From Methylomonas sp. 11b (GTDB lineage: Bacteria > Pseudomonadota > Gammaproteobacteria > Methylococcales > Methylomonadaceae), in assembly GCF_000515215.1 (NCBI RefSeq), contig NZ_KI911557.1:1943586-2007585 (forward strand): a stretch of DNA of 64,000 nucleotides, read 5' to 3'. Of the stretch, positions 53,596-63,607 are shown in pieces (positions within the stretch are counted from its first letter, which is position 1; the number at the start of each line of letters is the position of its first letter). Both the position numbers and the translations under genes were made by a program. A model generated the notes under the pieces. That model did no database searches and was not told where the DNA came from. It saw only the letters and a list, made by a program, of their open reading frames with translations.

Positions 53596-53656
53596 GAAGC
53601 TTTTGATGCTCCACCGGCCTTTATTCATCTGACAATCGATGGTTTCTAATCGCACC

Positions 53657-54442
53657 ATGAACCACCACTTCAAATTGCTCGCCTGTTTGACCGTTCTCAG
53701 TCAGGTATTAAAACCCCTGGAAGCATGCGCAGCTGACGGCCATGCCGACCCACACTGGACATACGAAGAACAAGAAAGTTGGGGCGAATTAAAAGACCAA
53801 CTGTACAAACCACCCTATCCTTACGCGGAATGCGGCATCGGCCAAAAGCAATCGCCGGTGAATATAGAAGCAGCCAACACCCTGAAAATCGAAAAAATCG
53901 ACGAACTGCGGCCCGATTATGCGGAAATACCCCTTAGCCTGACCAACAACGGTCATACCATCAGAGCCAACACCAGCAAAGGCAAGTTAAACTTCGGCAA
54001 TAACGAATACGATTTGCTGCAATTTCATTTTCATGCACCCAGCGAGCACTTGCTGAATGGTATGACCTACCCTCTGGAGATTCATTTTGTCAACGGTACT
54101 GCCGACGGCAGGATGGCAGTGCTGGGCGTACTGGTCAAAGCCGGCGCACACAACCCGGCATTCCAGGAAATTCTTGAACAATCGCCCAAGCAGATCGGGA
54201 ATACTGCCAATCCGCCGCTGATGATCCGCCCCGCGCGCTTACTGCCGGAACATACTCAACATTTCTATACCTATGCCGGCTCGTTAACCACCCCGCCCTG
54301 CAGCGAAGGCGTGCAATGGTTTGTCCTCCAGGACATCTTGGAAGTATCGGAACAACAGATAAGAGATTTCAGCAGCAAGTTCTATCACGACAATGCTCGC
54401 GCCGAACAAAAACTAAACGGTCGGGTATTGGACGTTCATTAA
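53657..54442 (+). CDS. Alpha-class carbonic anhydrase, periplasmic
   Basis: The 261-residue protein starts at ATG 53657 (53639 is an alternative) and has a signal peptide (LLACLTVLSQVLKPLEACAADG). The alpha-class pattern is complete: ECGIGQKQSPVNI, the zinc histidines in LLQFHFHAPSEHLL and LEIHFVN, and YAGSLTTPPCSEGVQWFVL. It interconverts CO2 and bicarbonate in the periplasm. The neighbouring DAB and SulP genes point to inorganic carbon supply as the shared theme. Confidence 0.95.
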   Translation: MNHHFKLLACLTVLSQVLKPLEACAADGHADPHWTYEEQESWGELKDQLYKPPYPYAECGIGQKQSPVNIEAANTLKIEKIDELRPDYAEIPLSLTNNGHTIRANTSKGKLNFGNNEYDLLQFHFHAPSEHLLNGMTYPLEIHFVNGTADGRMAVLGVLVKAGAHNPAFQEILEQSPKQIGNTANPPLMIRPARLLPEHTQHFYTYAGSLTTPPCSEGVQWFVLQDILEVSEQQIRDFSSKFYHDNARAEQKLNGRVLDVH

Positions 54443-54542
54443 AACTGGCATGCCCCAACTCCAACAGATCGTAGTGCGTGATCTAGCCATATTCATTGCT
54501 GCAAAAACCACGCACACGGCTTTAATACCGTATAAATACCCC

Positions 54543-54845
54543 ATGAGAACTAACAACAACGACCTATCCCTACACATTTTGCCGAATTCGGCCACGATGG
54601 TAGGTGTTTGTATTATGGTCATCAGCATCGTGAAAGGTCAGCCTTCAGATATGGTTGGCTATGTTATCGACAAGGCGCTGGCGATAGACAGTTTGCTATT
54701 CACCATCAGCGCACTACTATCGTTTTTATCGATTCGACTGGAGCGGTCAACAATAGGCTTGGAACGCTGGGCGGAAGTGCTTTTTATAATTGGGCTGGTG
54801 TCGATGACAGTCATTGCCGTCATTTTTTCCTTTGAAATTGTTTGA
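54543..54845 (+). CDS. Small membrane protein
   Basis: The protein has about 100 residues from ATG 54543; the frame extends to 54450 but the first ATG leaves no ribosome site. Three hydrophobic segments are visible (MVGVCIMVISIVKG, IDSLLFTISALLSFLSIRL and VLFIIGLVSMTVIAVIFSFEI). No family is recognised. It stands alone between the carbonic anhydrase gene and a secreted protein gene. Confidence 0.68.
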   Translation: MRTNNNDLSLHILPNSATMVGVCIMVISIVKGQPSDMVGYVIDKALAIDSLLFTISALLSFLSIRLERSTIGLERWAEVLFIIGLVSMTVIAVIFSFEIV

Positions 54846-54983
54846 TCTATTTTGACTACCAATCCGCGAACATTGGCCCCTTTTGAAAGAGAGATTTAAC
54901 GTGATTTTAATGTGGAATTAACATTGAGTTCATGACCGACCGATAAATTAGACCTCTCTAATTAATCTATAGGCGTATGGAAT

Positions 54984-55685
54984 ATGAAAACGATAAAAAG
55001 CTTGTCAATAAATCTATTGGCTATTATCTCGGTGTTGTCTTCATTACCATCGGTTGAAGCGGCAACAAACGTCCAAATCGGCCCAAGCGGAAAAACCTTT
55101 GCATCATCCATGGTTCAGTGCGCCGTAAACCCAGCAACCGGTTTGCAGGCCGCAACCGTGCAAACCGGCTTATTCAACCCAAAACCGAAAGATAAGGCCA
55201 CGATCACTCTCAATGGAGGAGCTATAGCTAAGGTTAGTGCCGCGCAATCCTCCGCCAACGTCTGGCTTTACGACGGCAATAACACTGTAGTGGTCGCGCT
55301 GTCCGCCAGAACAGCCGACACTTACACTTTTACCGTACAACCGGGCTTCTGCAATTTACCGGATACGTCAGGTAACACGTTCAGCGCCGACAGCACCCTA
55401 GAATACGCCGCCAGCGGTAAATCCTATACTCTTACGACCCCTGGCTGCGCCTTGAATCCCGCCACCGGCAATACTCAGTTTTTTGTCAACCTGTTCGATA
55501 ACGGTAGCTATTTGCTGAATGTATCAATCAACGGCACGCCTTTAACCCAATTGAACGGAACCACCCGAAGATCAGTGCCTATCTTTCTGGGTGCGGGTTT
55601 AAACGTAATTTCGGCCGCCAATGGCACACTGTCCACCGACTACTACGTTAGAGACGGCGGAAACGGCATTTGCACCTTACCTTAA
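54984..55685 (+). CDS. Secreted hypothetical protein
   Basis: The 233-residue protein has a clear signal peptide (LSINLLAIISVLSSLPSVEAAT). The mature part seems to be a two-fold repeat: QCAVNPATGLQAATVQTGLFNPKPKDKATITLNG and GCALNPATGNTQFFVNLFDNGSYLLNVSING, each followed by an immunoglobulin-like strand pattern and a cysteine-ended segment (QPGFCNLPD, NGICTLP). I do not recognise the family. The repeat and cysteines suggest an extracytoplasmic domain pair. Confidence 0.68.
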   Translation: MKTIKSLSINLLAIISVLSSLPSVEAATNVQIGPSGKTFASSMVQCAVNPATGLQAATVQTGLFNPKPKDKATITLNGGAIAKVSAAQSSANVWLYDGNNTVVVALSARTADTYTFTVQPGFCNLPDTSGNTFSADSTLEYAASGKSYTLTTPGCALNPATGNTQFFVNLFDNGSYLLNVSINGTPLTQLNGTTRRSVPIFLGAGLNVISAANGTLSTDYYVRDGGNGICTLP

Positions 55686-56125
55686 ATCGGAATTCGAATT
55701 TACGGCAAGAGTTAATTATCTCTCGATTCGCTGCCAAGGATTGGCGGCATTTTTTAAAGCTAAAAATTCCGACTACCCGGCGAGCGCTTAATCCGCTTAG
55801 CCTACCCCAAATGCCCGCTGCCGAGTGCGCCTGGCGACACTGCAACGGTTCCGCCATAAAATCCAGCAAACGTTCAACACGACTTGCTCCCGCCACCCGG
55901 AATGCTTGCCTCAACGGCTGGGTTTTTCCGGCCAATCCCCGAAAACCACTGGTTTAAATAAACCGTATTTGTTGTAAATAACCACTGGCTTGACCATCCC
56001 TAACTAGAAACAAGGTTGAAATCAGCCAAATTTCCGACGTTTACTTGGTATGCAGACACCTTGGCAAACTAATTGCTGACATTGGTTACCAACCACGTTC
56101 AATGGTTCGACCACGGTGACTAACC
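55686..56125. other. 440-bp region without a gene
   Basis: Frames on both strands (55670-55957 plus, 55648-55935 minus) overlap each other and the preceding gene and show no protein-like pattern. The region before 56126 should carry the promoter of the metal-efflux operon. No operator is evident to me. Confidence 0.45.
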
Positions 56126-57481
56126 ATGAAATACCAGCGTTTAATCCAAAAAGCGGCATTAGGCTTGCTAGGCTGTTTGACGGCGATGCAGAGTAACGCT
56201 CAGAGCATACCTTTATCGATAGACGAAGCCCTGGTTCTGTTTTACCAACGCAATCTCGATCTGATCGCCGCCCAATACAATATCGACCAATCCCGCGCCG
56301 ATGCGGTGATTGCCGCAGCGATACCCAATCCGACCTTGGGGGTACAAATTTCGGAAATCAGCAACCGGCCCAACATGGGCTCGAACGCCAGCGGCTGCAA
56401 TCACGATCCCAGCGTTTCGTGCGGTCCGGCCGAATATTTCTCCTTCAGTCAGTTAATCGAGGTGGCGGGAAAGCGCGGCCTGCGCATCGAAAGCAGCGGT
56501 TTTGCCACCCAGGCGGCGGAAAGCGATTTTCGGGATGCGGTGCGCATCTTTTCCAATATGGTCAGAGACGCCTATTACGACTTGCTGTTAGCGCAAAAGA
56601 ATCGCTGGTTGGCACAGGAAATTGTCGATCATTACCAAACCATCACCAAGGCCAATCAACTCAGAATGAACAGCGGCGATATCGCCGAATCCGATTTTCT
56701 GCGGGTAAAAATGGAAGCCATGCGCGCCCAATCCGATCTGGATACAGCGCAAACCGCGGTGGAACAGGCGCGAGCCGGTTTGGCGGTGATCTTACGCTGG
56801 CCGAAAGACGGCCTGGCATTTGAGGCCAAAGAGCAATGGCCTGAGGTCAAAGACCTTGGGCAAAACGGCTCGATTGATGCCTTAATGCAGACTGCTTTAA
56901 AGCAACGCCCGGATTTACTGGCCGATAAACAAAGAGCCGCCCAAGCCGAAAAAGAACTGGAATTGGCCCGACGCCTGAAATACCCGGATGTAACGGTCAA
57001 TGCCGGCTATGCGCGTGATCCCAGCAACAATGCGCTGAATTCGTTTTTTGTCGGCGTGAGCGTGCCGGTACCGCTGTTCGATCAATATCAAGGCCAATCT
57101 GACAAAGCGGCGGTGTCTTTAAACCAGAACCAACTGGCGGTGGAACAAACCGAGTTGCGCATTCGTAACGAGATCACCACTGCCTTAGCGACCTGGCAAA
57201 GCGCGGACAAAATCGTACAACGTTTTCAAAGCGGCTTGCTGGACGATGCGCGGGCGGTGCGCAACAGCGCTGAACTCGCCTACAGCAAGGGAGCCACCAG
57301 CGTGCTGGACTTTATCGAAGCACAACGCAGCTACAAAAATGTGATGCGCGATTACAGCCAGGCCCTGATCAACCGCGCCAATGCATATTACGATTTGGCC
57401 AAAGCCGTGGGCGAGGACCTGGGAAATGACAGCGCCGCCAGCGACCAGGCCTCCGAACGCACTCAAATGCAAATTCAATAG
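56126..57481 (+). CDS. TolC-family outer membrane factor (CzcC-like)
   Basis: The 451-residue protein has a signal peptide (LGLLGCLTAMQSNAQS) and the TolC-type repeat of helical hairpins (LSIDEALVLFYQRNLDLIAAQYNIDQSRADAVIAAAIPNPTLGVQ, and in the second half ALKQRPDLLADKQRAAQAEKELELARRLKYPDVTVNAGYAR). It forms the outer membrane channel for the adaptor and pump encoded next. Its sequence style is that of the CzcC branch. The adaptor gene follows 16 bp later. Confidence 0.88.
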   Translation: MKYQRLIQKAALGLLGCLTAMQSNAQSIPLSIDEALVLFYQRNLDLIAAQYNIDQSRADAVIAAAIPNPTLGVQISEISNRPNMGSNASGCNHDPSVSCGPAEYFSFSQLIEVAGKRGLRIESSGFATQAAESDFRDAVRIFSNMVRDAYYDLLLAQKNRWLAQEIVDHYQTITKANQLRMNSGDIAESDFLRVKMEAMRAQSDLDTAQTAVEQARAGLAVILRWPKDGLAFEAKEQWPEVKDLGQNGSIDALMQTALKQRPDLLADKQRAAQAEKELELARRLKYPDVTVNAGYARDPSNNALNSFFVGVSVPVPLFDQYQGQSDKAAVSLNQNQLAVEQTELRIRNEITTALATWQSADKIVQRFQSGLLDDARAVRNSAELAYSKGATSVLDFIEAQRSYKNVMRDYSQALINRANAYYDLAKAVGEDLGNDSAASDQASERTQMQIQ

Positions 57482-57497
57482 CAGGTTTGAACGCATA

Positions 57498-58673
57498 ATG
57501 GACATCAAAAACCCCATGCAATCGCTCATCAAAATACCACCGGTTTATTGCGTATTGCTGGCCGTCGGCATACTGACGGCTTGTTCCGATGGCGCCGACC
57601 ATGCGCCTAAACCGCCAAAGCCGGCCATTCCGGTCGGTGAAGTCGTCCTGGCACCGGACTCACCGAAAAAAGCCTACGTCAAAACCGCCAAACTAAGCCT
57701 GGCTCAACATCCTTTACTGGAACCCCTGGCCGGTAAAATCGTATACGACGAGAGTTTGACCTCGCGCATTAGTTCGCCAGTGGCCGGGCGAGTGATTAGC
57801 AAGCCCATCGCACTGGGCACAGCGGTTCAAGCCGGATCAACCTTGTTGGAACTGGACAGCCCCGATGTTGCCGACGCCGAAGCCGACTTTGCCAAGGCCC
57901 AAGCCGCTGCCACCTTGGCCGAGCACAGCTTGACGCGCCAGCAAGAGTTATTCGCCGGCAAAGCGATTTCCCGCAAAGAATTGGAACAAGCGCAAAGCGA
58001 CTTAAGCAGCGCCCGCAGCGACCTGCAACGCGCGTCAGACCGCCTAAAAAATCTGCACTTGTCGGCCCGGCAAGCCGATGGCCGCTTTGCACTGCGCGCG
58101 CCGCTCGCCGGGGTGGTGGTGGAACGCAATGTCAATCCGGGCTTGGAAGTCAGGTCGGATTTTGACAAGCCCTTGTACGTAGTCACCGATCTGCAACATC
58201 TTACGGTGTTAATGGAGGTATTTGAAATCAATATCGGCAAAATCAAATTGGGCCAGAAGGTAGCCGTAACCGTACCCGCCTACCCCGGCGAAATATTTCC
58301 AGCGACAGTGGAATACATCGGCCAAGTACTCGATGAAACCACGCGCACAGTGCAAGTGCGCTGCAAACTCGATAATCCGGAGGGTCGGCTGATGCCGGGT
58401 ATGTACGCCACCATCACGGTAGAAAGCGCAGCCGATGATTTGGCTTTCGTGATTCCACTAACCGCCGTGTTTACCGAAGGCGACGCCGATTATGTGTTTA
58501 TTGCGTTAGACGACAATCGTTACCGACAACGCCGCGTCGATATAGGTTTGCGTTTGAAAGACCAGGCGGTGGTCACCCAAGGACTGGACGCCAACGAAAT
58601 GCTGGTGACCGCAGGGGCGTTGATGTTGCGCGCCGAAGAAGAAGTCGAAACCGAAAGCACCCACCAGCCCTAG
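57498..58673 (+). CDS. RND efflux periplasmic adaptor (CzcB-like)
   Basis: The protein has about 391 residues from ATG 57498. It has a lipoprotein-like signal (VGILTACSD). The membrane fusion pattern is clear: lipoyl half (SSPVAGRVISKPIALGTAVQAGSTLLELDSPDV), helical hairpin (LTRQQELFAGKAISRKELEQAQSDLSSARSDLQRA) and barrel parts (GVVVERNVNPGLEV, GKIKLGQKVAVTVPAYPGEIFPATVEYIG). It links the inner membrane pump to the TolC-like channel. It lies between the two in the operon. Confidence 0.9.
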   Translation: MDIKNPMQSLIKIPPVYCVLLAVGILTACSDGADHAPKPPKPAIPVGEVVLAPDSPKKAYVKTAKLSLAQHPLLEPLAGKIVYDESLTSRISSPVAGRVISKPIALGTAVQAGSTLLELDSPDVADAEADFAKAQAAATLAEHSLTRQQELFAGKAISRKELEQAQSDLSSARSDLQRASDRLKNLHLSARQADGRFALRAPLAGVVVERNVNPGLEVRSDFDKPLYVVTDLQHLTVLMEVFEINIGKIKLGQKVAVTVPAYPGEIFPATVEYIGQVLDETTRTVQVRCKLDNPEGRLMPGMYATITVESAADDLAFVIPLTAVFTEGDADYVFIALDDNRYRQRRVDIGLRLKDQAVVTQGLDANEMLVTAGALMLRAEEEVETESTHQP

Positions 58674-58694
58674 CGCCTTACCCAGGACACTGAC

Positions 58695-61600
58695 ATGATC
58701 GAGCGTCTTATCGCGTTTTGTTTACAACAACGGCTGATGGTCATCGGTGCCACACTGTCCATCGCCGTATCCGGCATCATCGCCTTTGAAAATCTACCGG
58801 TGCAGGCCTTCCCCGATGTACAAAACGTTTTTGTACAGGTAGTCACCCAATTTCCCGGCCAGGCACCGGAAGAAGTGGAAAAGCAAATCTCCCTGCCCAT
58901 CGAGCGGGAAATGAACGGCCTGCCGCATCTATTGAATATGCGTTCGGTATCCATTTTCGGCTTATCGGTGGTAACGCTGACCTTCGATGACACAGCCGAG
59001 GATTATTTCTCCCGGCAACAAGTGCTGGAACGTCTGCAATATGCCGACCTTCCCGACGATACCAAACCACAATTGGGGCCGTTATCGACGGGCGTCGGCG
59101 AGATTTTGCGTTACGTGATCGATGCGAAAAATCTACCGTTAGTGGAGCAGCGCGCCTTGCAGGATTGGATCATCGAACCCCGGCTGCGCTCGGTACAGGG
59201 GGTTGCCGATGTCGTCGGTTTCGGCGGTGGGGTGAAAGAATACAAAGTCGCCGCTAAACCCGACCGCTTAAAAAATTATCGCGTCGATCTCAACCAAGTG
59301 TTCGCAGCCATCGCCGCCAATAACACCAATACCGGCGGCGGCTACATAGAACACGGCGATGAAGCCTTGGTGGTGCGGGGTACCGGCTTGTTGAAGTCTG
59401 CGGAGGAAATCGGCGAAATTGTCGTCGCTACCAACGACGGCGTACCGGTGCGCATCAAAGATGTGGCGGATATCAGCGTCGGGCCGCAACCACGCAATGG
59501 CATGGTCGGCATGAATCAGCGCGATGATGTGGTTGAAGGCATCGTGCTCTTAATTAAGGGTCGTGATGCGGTGAATGTGCTGAATGGCGTGAAACAGAAA
59601 GTCCAGGAACTCAACGACTTCGGCTTGCCGCCCGGCGTGAAAATCACGCCGTTTTACGATAGAACCGAGCTGGTCGGACATACCATCCATACCGTCGAAC
59701 ATAACATGATCGAAGGCGCGGTCTTGATCCTGATCATCTTGCTGGTGTTTTTACGGCGCTTTGTCGCGGCGCTGCTGGTGACCTTGATTATTCCCTTATC
59801 TTTGCTGTTCGCGTTCATCCTGGTGGATCTCGGCGGCATCTCCGCCAACCTGATTTCGCTAGGCGCCATCGACTTCGGCATCATCGTCGACGGCGCGGTG
59901 GTGCTGGTGGAAGCCGTGATGGTGCAAGTGACGCTGGATTTGCAACGTAATGCCGACATCCGGCATTTGCGGCAATCGCTACTCACCACGGCCACCGAAA
60001 TGGGCCGCCCCATCCTATTTTCCAAAGCCATTATCATCATCGCCTTTTTGCCGATTTTTACCTTCCAGCGCGTCGAAGCCAAAATCTTTTCGCCGATGGC
60101 TTATACCCTGAGCTTTGCCTTGGTAGCGTCCATGCTGTTCAGTCTGACCTTCGTACCGGCGATGCTGACCTATCTGTTGGGTCCGAAACTGGCTGAGCAA
60201 CACAATCCGCTGGTGCACGCGATGGAAACTCGTTACCGTCAGTTGCTGGAATGGGTATTGCGCCATGCGCGGGCAGTATTTATCTCCGCCATCACCGCCT
60301 TGGTGTTGAGCTTTATGTCGGTGAAACTGATAGGCACCGAGTTTATGCCCAAACTTGACGAAGGCAATATCTGGCTCACCATCACCCTGCCGACGCCGGT
60401 GTCTCTAACCACGGCCAAACAATTGGAAAGACAGGTGCGCGAAACCCTGGAAACCTTTTCGGAAGCCAAAACCATCATCACCCAATTGGGACGTCCGGAA
60501 GACGGCACCGACCCCAAAGGTTTTAATAACTTGGAGGTGTTGATCGATCTGAAACCTAAGGATACCTGGCGCTATAAGCGAAAAGACGATTTGGTACAGG
60601 CCATGGATAAAGCGCTGGCGATTTTTCCGGGCATCCTCACCAACTTTTCCCAGGCAATTCAGGACAATGTCGAAGAAGCCATTTCCGGCGTAAAAGGTGA
60701 AATCGCCATCAAAATCTTCGGCAGCGATTTGCAAACCTTGCAAGACCGAGCCGATCAAGTCACCCATATCCTGGCCGGCATTCAAGGCGCCACCGACGTC
60801 GCCGCCGAACAGCAAGCTGGCTTGGCGCAAGTCATCGTCGATATCGACCGGGCCAAGGTGTCGCGCTACGGCATCAATGTCGCCGACGTGGAGCGGGTGA
60901 TGGAAATCGGCATGGGCGGCAAAGCGGCATCGCAATTTCTGGAAGGCGAACGCCGCTTCGACATCACTTTGCGTTACCAGGATAGCGCCCGCAATTCGGT
61001 GGCCAATCTGGAAAGCTTGACGGTGCAAACCCCAAGCGGCCAGCGCATCCCCATTTCGGAGCTGGCCACCATCAAAATCAATCAAGGCGCTTCCCGTATC
61101 AGTCGCGAAGACAATATGCGGCGGATTGCCATCAAATGTAATCTGATCGACCGCGACCAGGGCAGCTTCGTCGCCGAAGCTCAACAAAAAGTGGCAGCGC
61201 AAGTTGATTTACCGCCCGGCTATAACATCGTCTGGAGCGGCCAATTCGAGAATCAGCAGCGGGCGATGAAACGCTTGTCTGTGATCGTACCGATCAGTCT
61301 CGGACTCATTTTCGTGTTGCTGTTCTGGGCGTTCATGTCGATCAAAAATGCCTTGCTGATCGTGATGAACGTGCCGTTCGCCATGATCGGAGGCTTGCTG
61401 ATTTTATTAGCAACCGGTATCAACCTGAGCGTGTCGGCGGCGGTTGGCTTCATTGCCCTATTTGGGATTGCCGTCCAAAATGGGGTGATTCTGGTATCAC
61501 AATTGAACAAGCTGCGCCGAGACGGCCAAAAATTGCATGACGCGATTGTCAATGGCTCGGTGAGCCGCTTGCGGCCGGTGGTGATGACTGCCTTAATGGC

Positions 61601-61763
61601 GATGCTGGGTTTACTGCCCGCCGCGTTATCGACCAGCGTCGGCTCGGAGACCGCCAAGCCGTTTGCCATCGTCATTATCGGTGGATTGATCACTGCCACC
61701 CTTTTGACCTTGACCCTGCTACCCGCGCTATATCGTTACTTTGCCGAACCTGACGAGCTTTAG
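58695..61763 (+). CDS. Heavy-metal RND efflux pump (CzcA family)
   Basis: The 1022-residue protein has the RND layout, two six-segment halves with large periplasmic loops. The CzcA-branch features are FPDVQNVFVQVVTQFPGQAPEEVEKQISLPIEREMNGLP near the start and DFGIIVDGAVVLVEA in segment 4, the proton-relay motif of heavy-metal pumps. The metal cannot be fixed from this; Co/Zn/Cd are typical for CzcA. It is the third gene of the czcCBA-like operon and is followed 9 bp later by a PII-like gene. Confidence 0.92.
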   Translation: MIERLIAFCLQQRLMVIGATLSIAVSGIIAFENLPVQAFPDVQNVFVQVVTQFPGQAPEEVEKQISLPIEREMNGLPHLLNMRSVSIFGLSVVTLTFDDTAEDYFSRQQVLERLQYADLPDDTKPQLGPLSTGVGEILRYVIDAKNLPLVEQRALQDWIIEPRLRSVQGVADVVGFGGGVKEYKVAAKPDRLKNYRVDLNQVFAAIAANNTNTGGGYIEHGDEALVVRGTGLLKSAEEIGEIVVATNDGVPVRIKDVADISVGPQPRNGMVGMNQRDDVVEGIVLLIKGRDAVNVLNGVKQKVQELNDFGLPPGVKITPFYDRTELVGHTIHTVEHNMIEGAVLILIILLVFLRRFVAALLVTLIIPLSLLFAFILVDLGGISANLISLGAIDFGIIVDGAVVLVEAVMVQVTLDLQRNADIRHLRQSLLTTATEMGRPILFSKAIIIIAFLPIFTFQRVEAKIFSPMAYTLSFALVASMLFSLTFVPAMLTYLLGPKLAEQHNPLVHAMETRYRQLLEWVLRHARAVFISAITALVLSFMSVKLIGTEFMPKLDEGNIWLTITLPTPVSLTTAKQLERQVRETLETFSEAKTIITQLGRPEDGTDPKGFNNLEVLIDLKPKDTWRYKRKDDLVQAMDKALAIFPGILTNFSQAIQDNVEEAISGVKGEIAIKIFGSDLQTLQDRADQVTHILAGIQGATDVAAEQQAGLAQVIVDIDRAKVSRYGINVADVERVMEIGMGGKAASQFLEGERRFDITLRYQDSARNSVANLESLTVQTPSGQRIPISELATIKINQGASRISREDNMRRIAIKCNLIDRDQGSFVAEAQQKVAAQVDLPPGYNIVWSGQFENQQRAMKRLSVIVPISLGLIFVLLFWAFMSIKNALLIVMNVPFAMIGGLLILLATGINLSVSAAVGFIALFGIAVQNGVILVSQLNKLRRDGQKLHDAIVNGSVSRLRPVVMTALMAMLGLLPAALSTSVGSETAKPFAIVIIGGLITATLLTLTLLPALYRYFAEPDEL

Positions 61764-61772
61764 GGGACTACT

Positions 61773-62099
61773 ATGAAAGAAATTCGCGCTTATGTGCAGC
61801 CGCACAAGCTCAGCCAGATCACGATGGCCTTGATGGAGATACCGGGCTTTCCTGGGATGTCGATCGTGGATTGCGAAGGCTTCGGCCGCGAGCGGACGGA
61901 GCACAGTCAAGACTACAAGCCGTTTCTCGTGAAAAAGCGCCTGGAGATTTTCGCGCCGGACGACTTAGTGGAGATTATTTTCGAGACCATCATGCGTAGC
62001 GCCCACAGCGGGCATCATGGCGACGGCAAGGTGTACATCCTGGACGCGCTGGAAGGCGGCCGCGTCAGCAGCGGCGAGCGGGACAAGGATTTAGGCTGA
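61773..62099 (+). CDS. PII-like signalling protein of metal-efflux operons
   Basis: The 108-residue protein has the PII fold pattern: MKEIRAYVQPHKLSQITMALMEIPGFPGMSIVDCEGFGRE at the start, the KKRLEIFAPDDLVEIIFETIMRSAHSGHHGDGKVYILDALEGGRVSSGERD end. It lacks the uridylylation loop tyrosine region of GlnB/GlnK and is of the group (PII-NG) found beside heavy-metal RND pumps. It might sense metal or nucleotide and tune the pump. The gene follows czcA by 9 bp. Confidence 0.88.
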   Translation: MKEIRAYVQPHKLSQITMALMEIPGFPGMSIVDCEGFGRERTEHSQDYKPFLVKKRLEIFAPDDLVEIIFETIMRSAHSGHHGDGKVYILDALEGGRVSSGERDKDLG

Positions 62100-62104
62100 A
62101 CCCT

Positions 62105-63568
62105 ATGTGCCATCTATCTCTCCCGACATGTTCCTACGGCGCGCTGTTGGCGCTAACACTTAGTTTTGCCAACGCTGAAGCCACGGAACACCCATCTGAT
62201 GGGGAAGACGCTAACTTTTCGTTTATGCAATTGCTGGCCGACCACGCTCTGCACGATACGGTCGACGAGCGCTGGAATGCTTATGGCCAAGCCACTTATA
62301 TTTCCAGCTGGAAACCGGCCTTCCCGGCTCAATACACCAACCTAAATGGTACGCCGCATTCGTTGTTGCCGAATGCCGAGCGCAGTTTCACCGGCACAGT
62401 CACGGCGTATTTCGGCTTGAAAGCCTGGCAAGGCGGTGAAATTTATCTAGCGCCGGAGATGATTTCCGAACTGCCCTTGTCCGACTTAAAAGGTCTCGGC
62501 GGCAGCATCCAAAACTTTGAATTGCAAAAATCCGGTTCGGTCAGCGCGACTTGGTATAAATCGCGTTTCTATTTAAAACAGACTTTCAATCTGGGTGGCG
62601 ACAGCCATTCGGTGAGCTCCGGGCCCATGCAATTGGCCGGCAGTTTTAATAGCCAGCGCTTGGTCATTGCCGGCGGCAACCTCAGTGTCCTGGATATTTT
62701 CGATAAAAACAGCTATGCCGCCGATTTGCGCCAGCAGTTTCTAAACATGGCCTTTCTAACCAATGCCGCATACGATTTTGCCGCCGATGCCCGAGGTTAC
62801 AGTGTAGGCTTGGCGGCAGAATATTATTTTGACGACTGGACCTTTCGCCTGGGCCGCTTCGCCACCCCGCAAAATCCAAACGACTTACCGCTGGATTTTC
62901 GGCTGTTCAAATACTACGGCGATCAAGCGGAGCTTGAGCATCGCCATGAACTTTTTAAGCAACCGGGTGCGATCAGGCTATTGGCCTATCGTAACCGCGA
63001 ACGCATGGGGCGCTGGGACCATGCCATCGCCGCCTACCAAGCCAATCCGGCGCAAAACGCCGCGAATTGCACCAGCTTTAACTACGACTCGGCTAATAGC
63101 AGCGCCCCCGATCTGTGCTGGGTGCGAAGAGCCAACGTCAAAATGGGCATAGGCATCAACATGGAGCAACAGTTGGTTGATGGTGTCGGCGTGTTTTTAC
63201 GCGGCATGGTCAGCGACGGCAAAACCGAAGTGTATTCCTATACCTCGGCGGATCGCTCGCTATCGTTTGGCACGTTAATCGGCGGCGAGAGTTGGGGCCG
63301 ACATTACGACGCACTGGGGATCGCCTATGCCACGAGCTGGATTTCCGCGGGCCATGCCGAGTATTTACGCCTGGGCGGGGTGGACGGTTTTATCGGCGAC
63401 GGCAATCTGCGTTACCGGCCCGAACAAGTAGTGGATATTTATTACAAACTGCGCTTGCTGCAGTCCGCCTGGATGACGCTTGATTACCAGCACATCGCCA
63501 ACCCCGCTTACAACGCGGATCGCGGACCTGTCGATGTGTATGGTGTCAGGGCGCATTTTGAGTTTTAG
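62105..63568 (+). CDS. OprB-like porin
   Basis: The 487-residue protein has a signal peptide (YGALLALTLSFANAEA) and the OprB-type pattern (WNAYGQATYISSWKPAFPAQYTNLNGTPHSLLPNAERSFTGTVTAYFGLKAWQGGEIYLAPEM), with long strands and a final F (VRAHFEF). The family includes carbohydrate-selective porins, but the substrate is not readable. It is 5 bp after the PII-like gene, so it may belong to the efflux operon; a role in metal or solute passage is open. Confidence 0.8.
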   Translation: MCHLSLPTCSYGALLALTLSFANAEATEHPSDGEDANFSFMQLLADHALHDTVDERWNAYGQATYISSWKPAFPAQYTNLNGTPHSLLPNAERSFTGTVTAYFGLKAWQGGEIYLAPEMISELPLSDLKGLGGSIQNFELQKSGSVSATWYKSRFYLKQTFNLGGDSHSVSSGPMQLAGSFNSQRLVIAGGNLSVLDIFDKNSYAADLRQQFLNMAFLTNAAYDFAADARGYSVGLAAEYYFDDWTFRLGRFATPQNPNDLPLDFRLFKYYGDQAELEHRHELFKQPGAIRLLAYRNRERMGRWDHAIAAYQANPAQNAANCTSFNYDSANSSAPDLCWVRRANVKMGIGINMEQQLVDGVGVFLRGMVSDGKTEVYSYTSADRSLSFGTLIGGESWGRHYDALGIAYATSWISAGHAEYLRLGGVDGFIGDGNLRYRPEQVVDIYYKLRLLQSAWMTLDYQHIANPAYNADRGPVDVYGVRAHFEF

Positions 63569-63607
63569 TCTAGCCCGCTCAACACAGTCCGCCCCGGAGA
63601 ATTAGTC

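Noticed and set aside
55670..55957. 95-codon frame after the secreted protein gene
   Set aside because: It overlaps an equally long frame on the other strand, has no ribosome site and no recognisable domain.
60405..61202. 265-codon frame opposite czcA
   Set aside because: It lies wholly antisense to a highly conserved pump gene and mirrors its codon bias.
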